Shown in pieces: positions 48,775 to 48,862 of a stretch of DNA of 48,862 nt. Within the stretch, counting starts at the first letter, position 1. The number at the start of each line of letters is the position of its first letter. The stretch is from an uncultured Paenibacillaceae bacterium. GTDB taxonomy: Bacteria; Bacillota; Bacilli; Paenibacillales; K13. Location of the stretch: the NCBI GenBank assembly GCA_913056365.1, contig CAJXLT010000019.1:1-48862 (forward strand), in the 5' to 3' direction. The translations under genes were made by a program, and so were the position numbers. Under the pieces are notes generated by a model. That model was not told the origin of the DNA and did no database searches. It worked only from the letters and a program-made list of their open reading frames with translations.

Positions 48775-48862
48775 GCGCCTCTATCGATGACGTAAAATAG
48801 TTTGTGTAAATCGGTAAAAAGTGTATTCACAAATAGAAGAAGGTAGGGTACTCTCGGAATTG

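Overview
The window looks like chromosome of an endospore-forming, aerobic member of the Paenibacillaceae. GC is moderate (about 50-53% by eye), ribosome binding sites are of the strong GGAGG type, many starts are TTG or GTG, there is a GerD-like spore-germination lipoprotein, and the secreted and membrane proteins are of Gram-positive type. No rRNA, tRNA, prophage, complete insertion sequence or cas gene was seen.

Layout. 1-435: tandem intergenic palindrome repeats. 436-2887: FAH-family hydrolase, IclR regulator and MarR regulator. 3086-6353: FAD monooxygenase plus membrane-anchored multicopper oxidase, behind a perfect MarR-type operator. 6450-10745: GH75-like chitosanase and a SWIM/Snf2 helicase. 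10746-13200: accessory strip with a palindrome quartet split by a MITE, a truncated XRE regulator, a DUF1062 protein, a toxin-antitoxin relic and a second kind of palindrome quartet. 13201-20296: Fur-boxed siderophore-binding lipoprotein, GH42 beta-galactosidase, a membrane protein, RluF-type pseudouridine synthase, malate:quinone oxidoreductase, and a retropepsin-like two-gene cassette. 20342-25424: internally deleted monooxygenase, a large hydrolase with a cysteine at the nucleophile position, GerD-like lipoprotein, small membrane protein, XRE membrane regulator. 25482-31178: two paralogous glycosyltransferases, a second Fur-boxed binding protein, a secreted FN3 protein, a chemoreceptor. 31879-35801: EF-hand membrane protein, fhuF plus alditol-oxidase-like gene behind Fur boxes, LysR regulator. 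36135-39519: PhnD/C/E/E-type ABC transporter. 40177-48495: HxlR regulator and PRISE reductase, aromatic acid exporter, SGNH esterase, phosphotransferase, ArsR/SRPBCC pair, NarK-like transporter.

Iron supply is a recurring theme. Two substrate-binding lipoproteins each have the same perfect 7-1-7 Fur box but no adjacent permease, and fhuF sits behind two weaker boxes. Degradative and redox genes, each with its own local regulator (IclR, MarR, HxlR, ArsR, LysR), make up most of the rest.

The most unusual signal is in the intergenic DNA. Several unrelated-looking repeat clusters share one architecture. Four copies of a 20-bp palindrome (8-bp arm, 4-bp centre, 8-bp arm) sit at nearly fixed steps of about 50, 61 and 50 bp, or exactly 52, 52 and 52 bp in one case. 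In two families the second half is an inverted copy of the first half. Three families with different arm sequences obey this rule at seven places. One copy carries a 176-bp MITE whose 8-bp target duplication is centred exactly on a unit's dyad.
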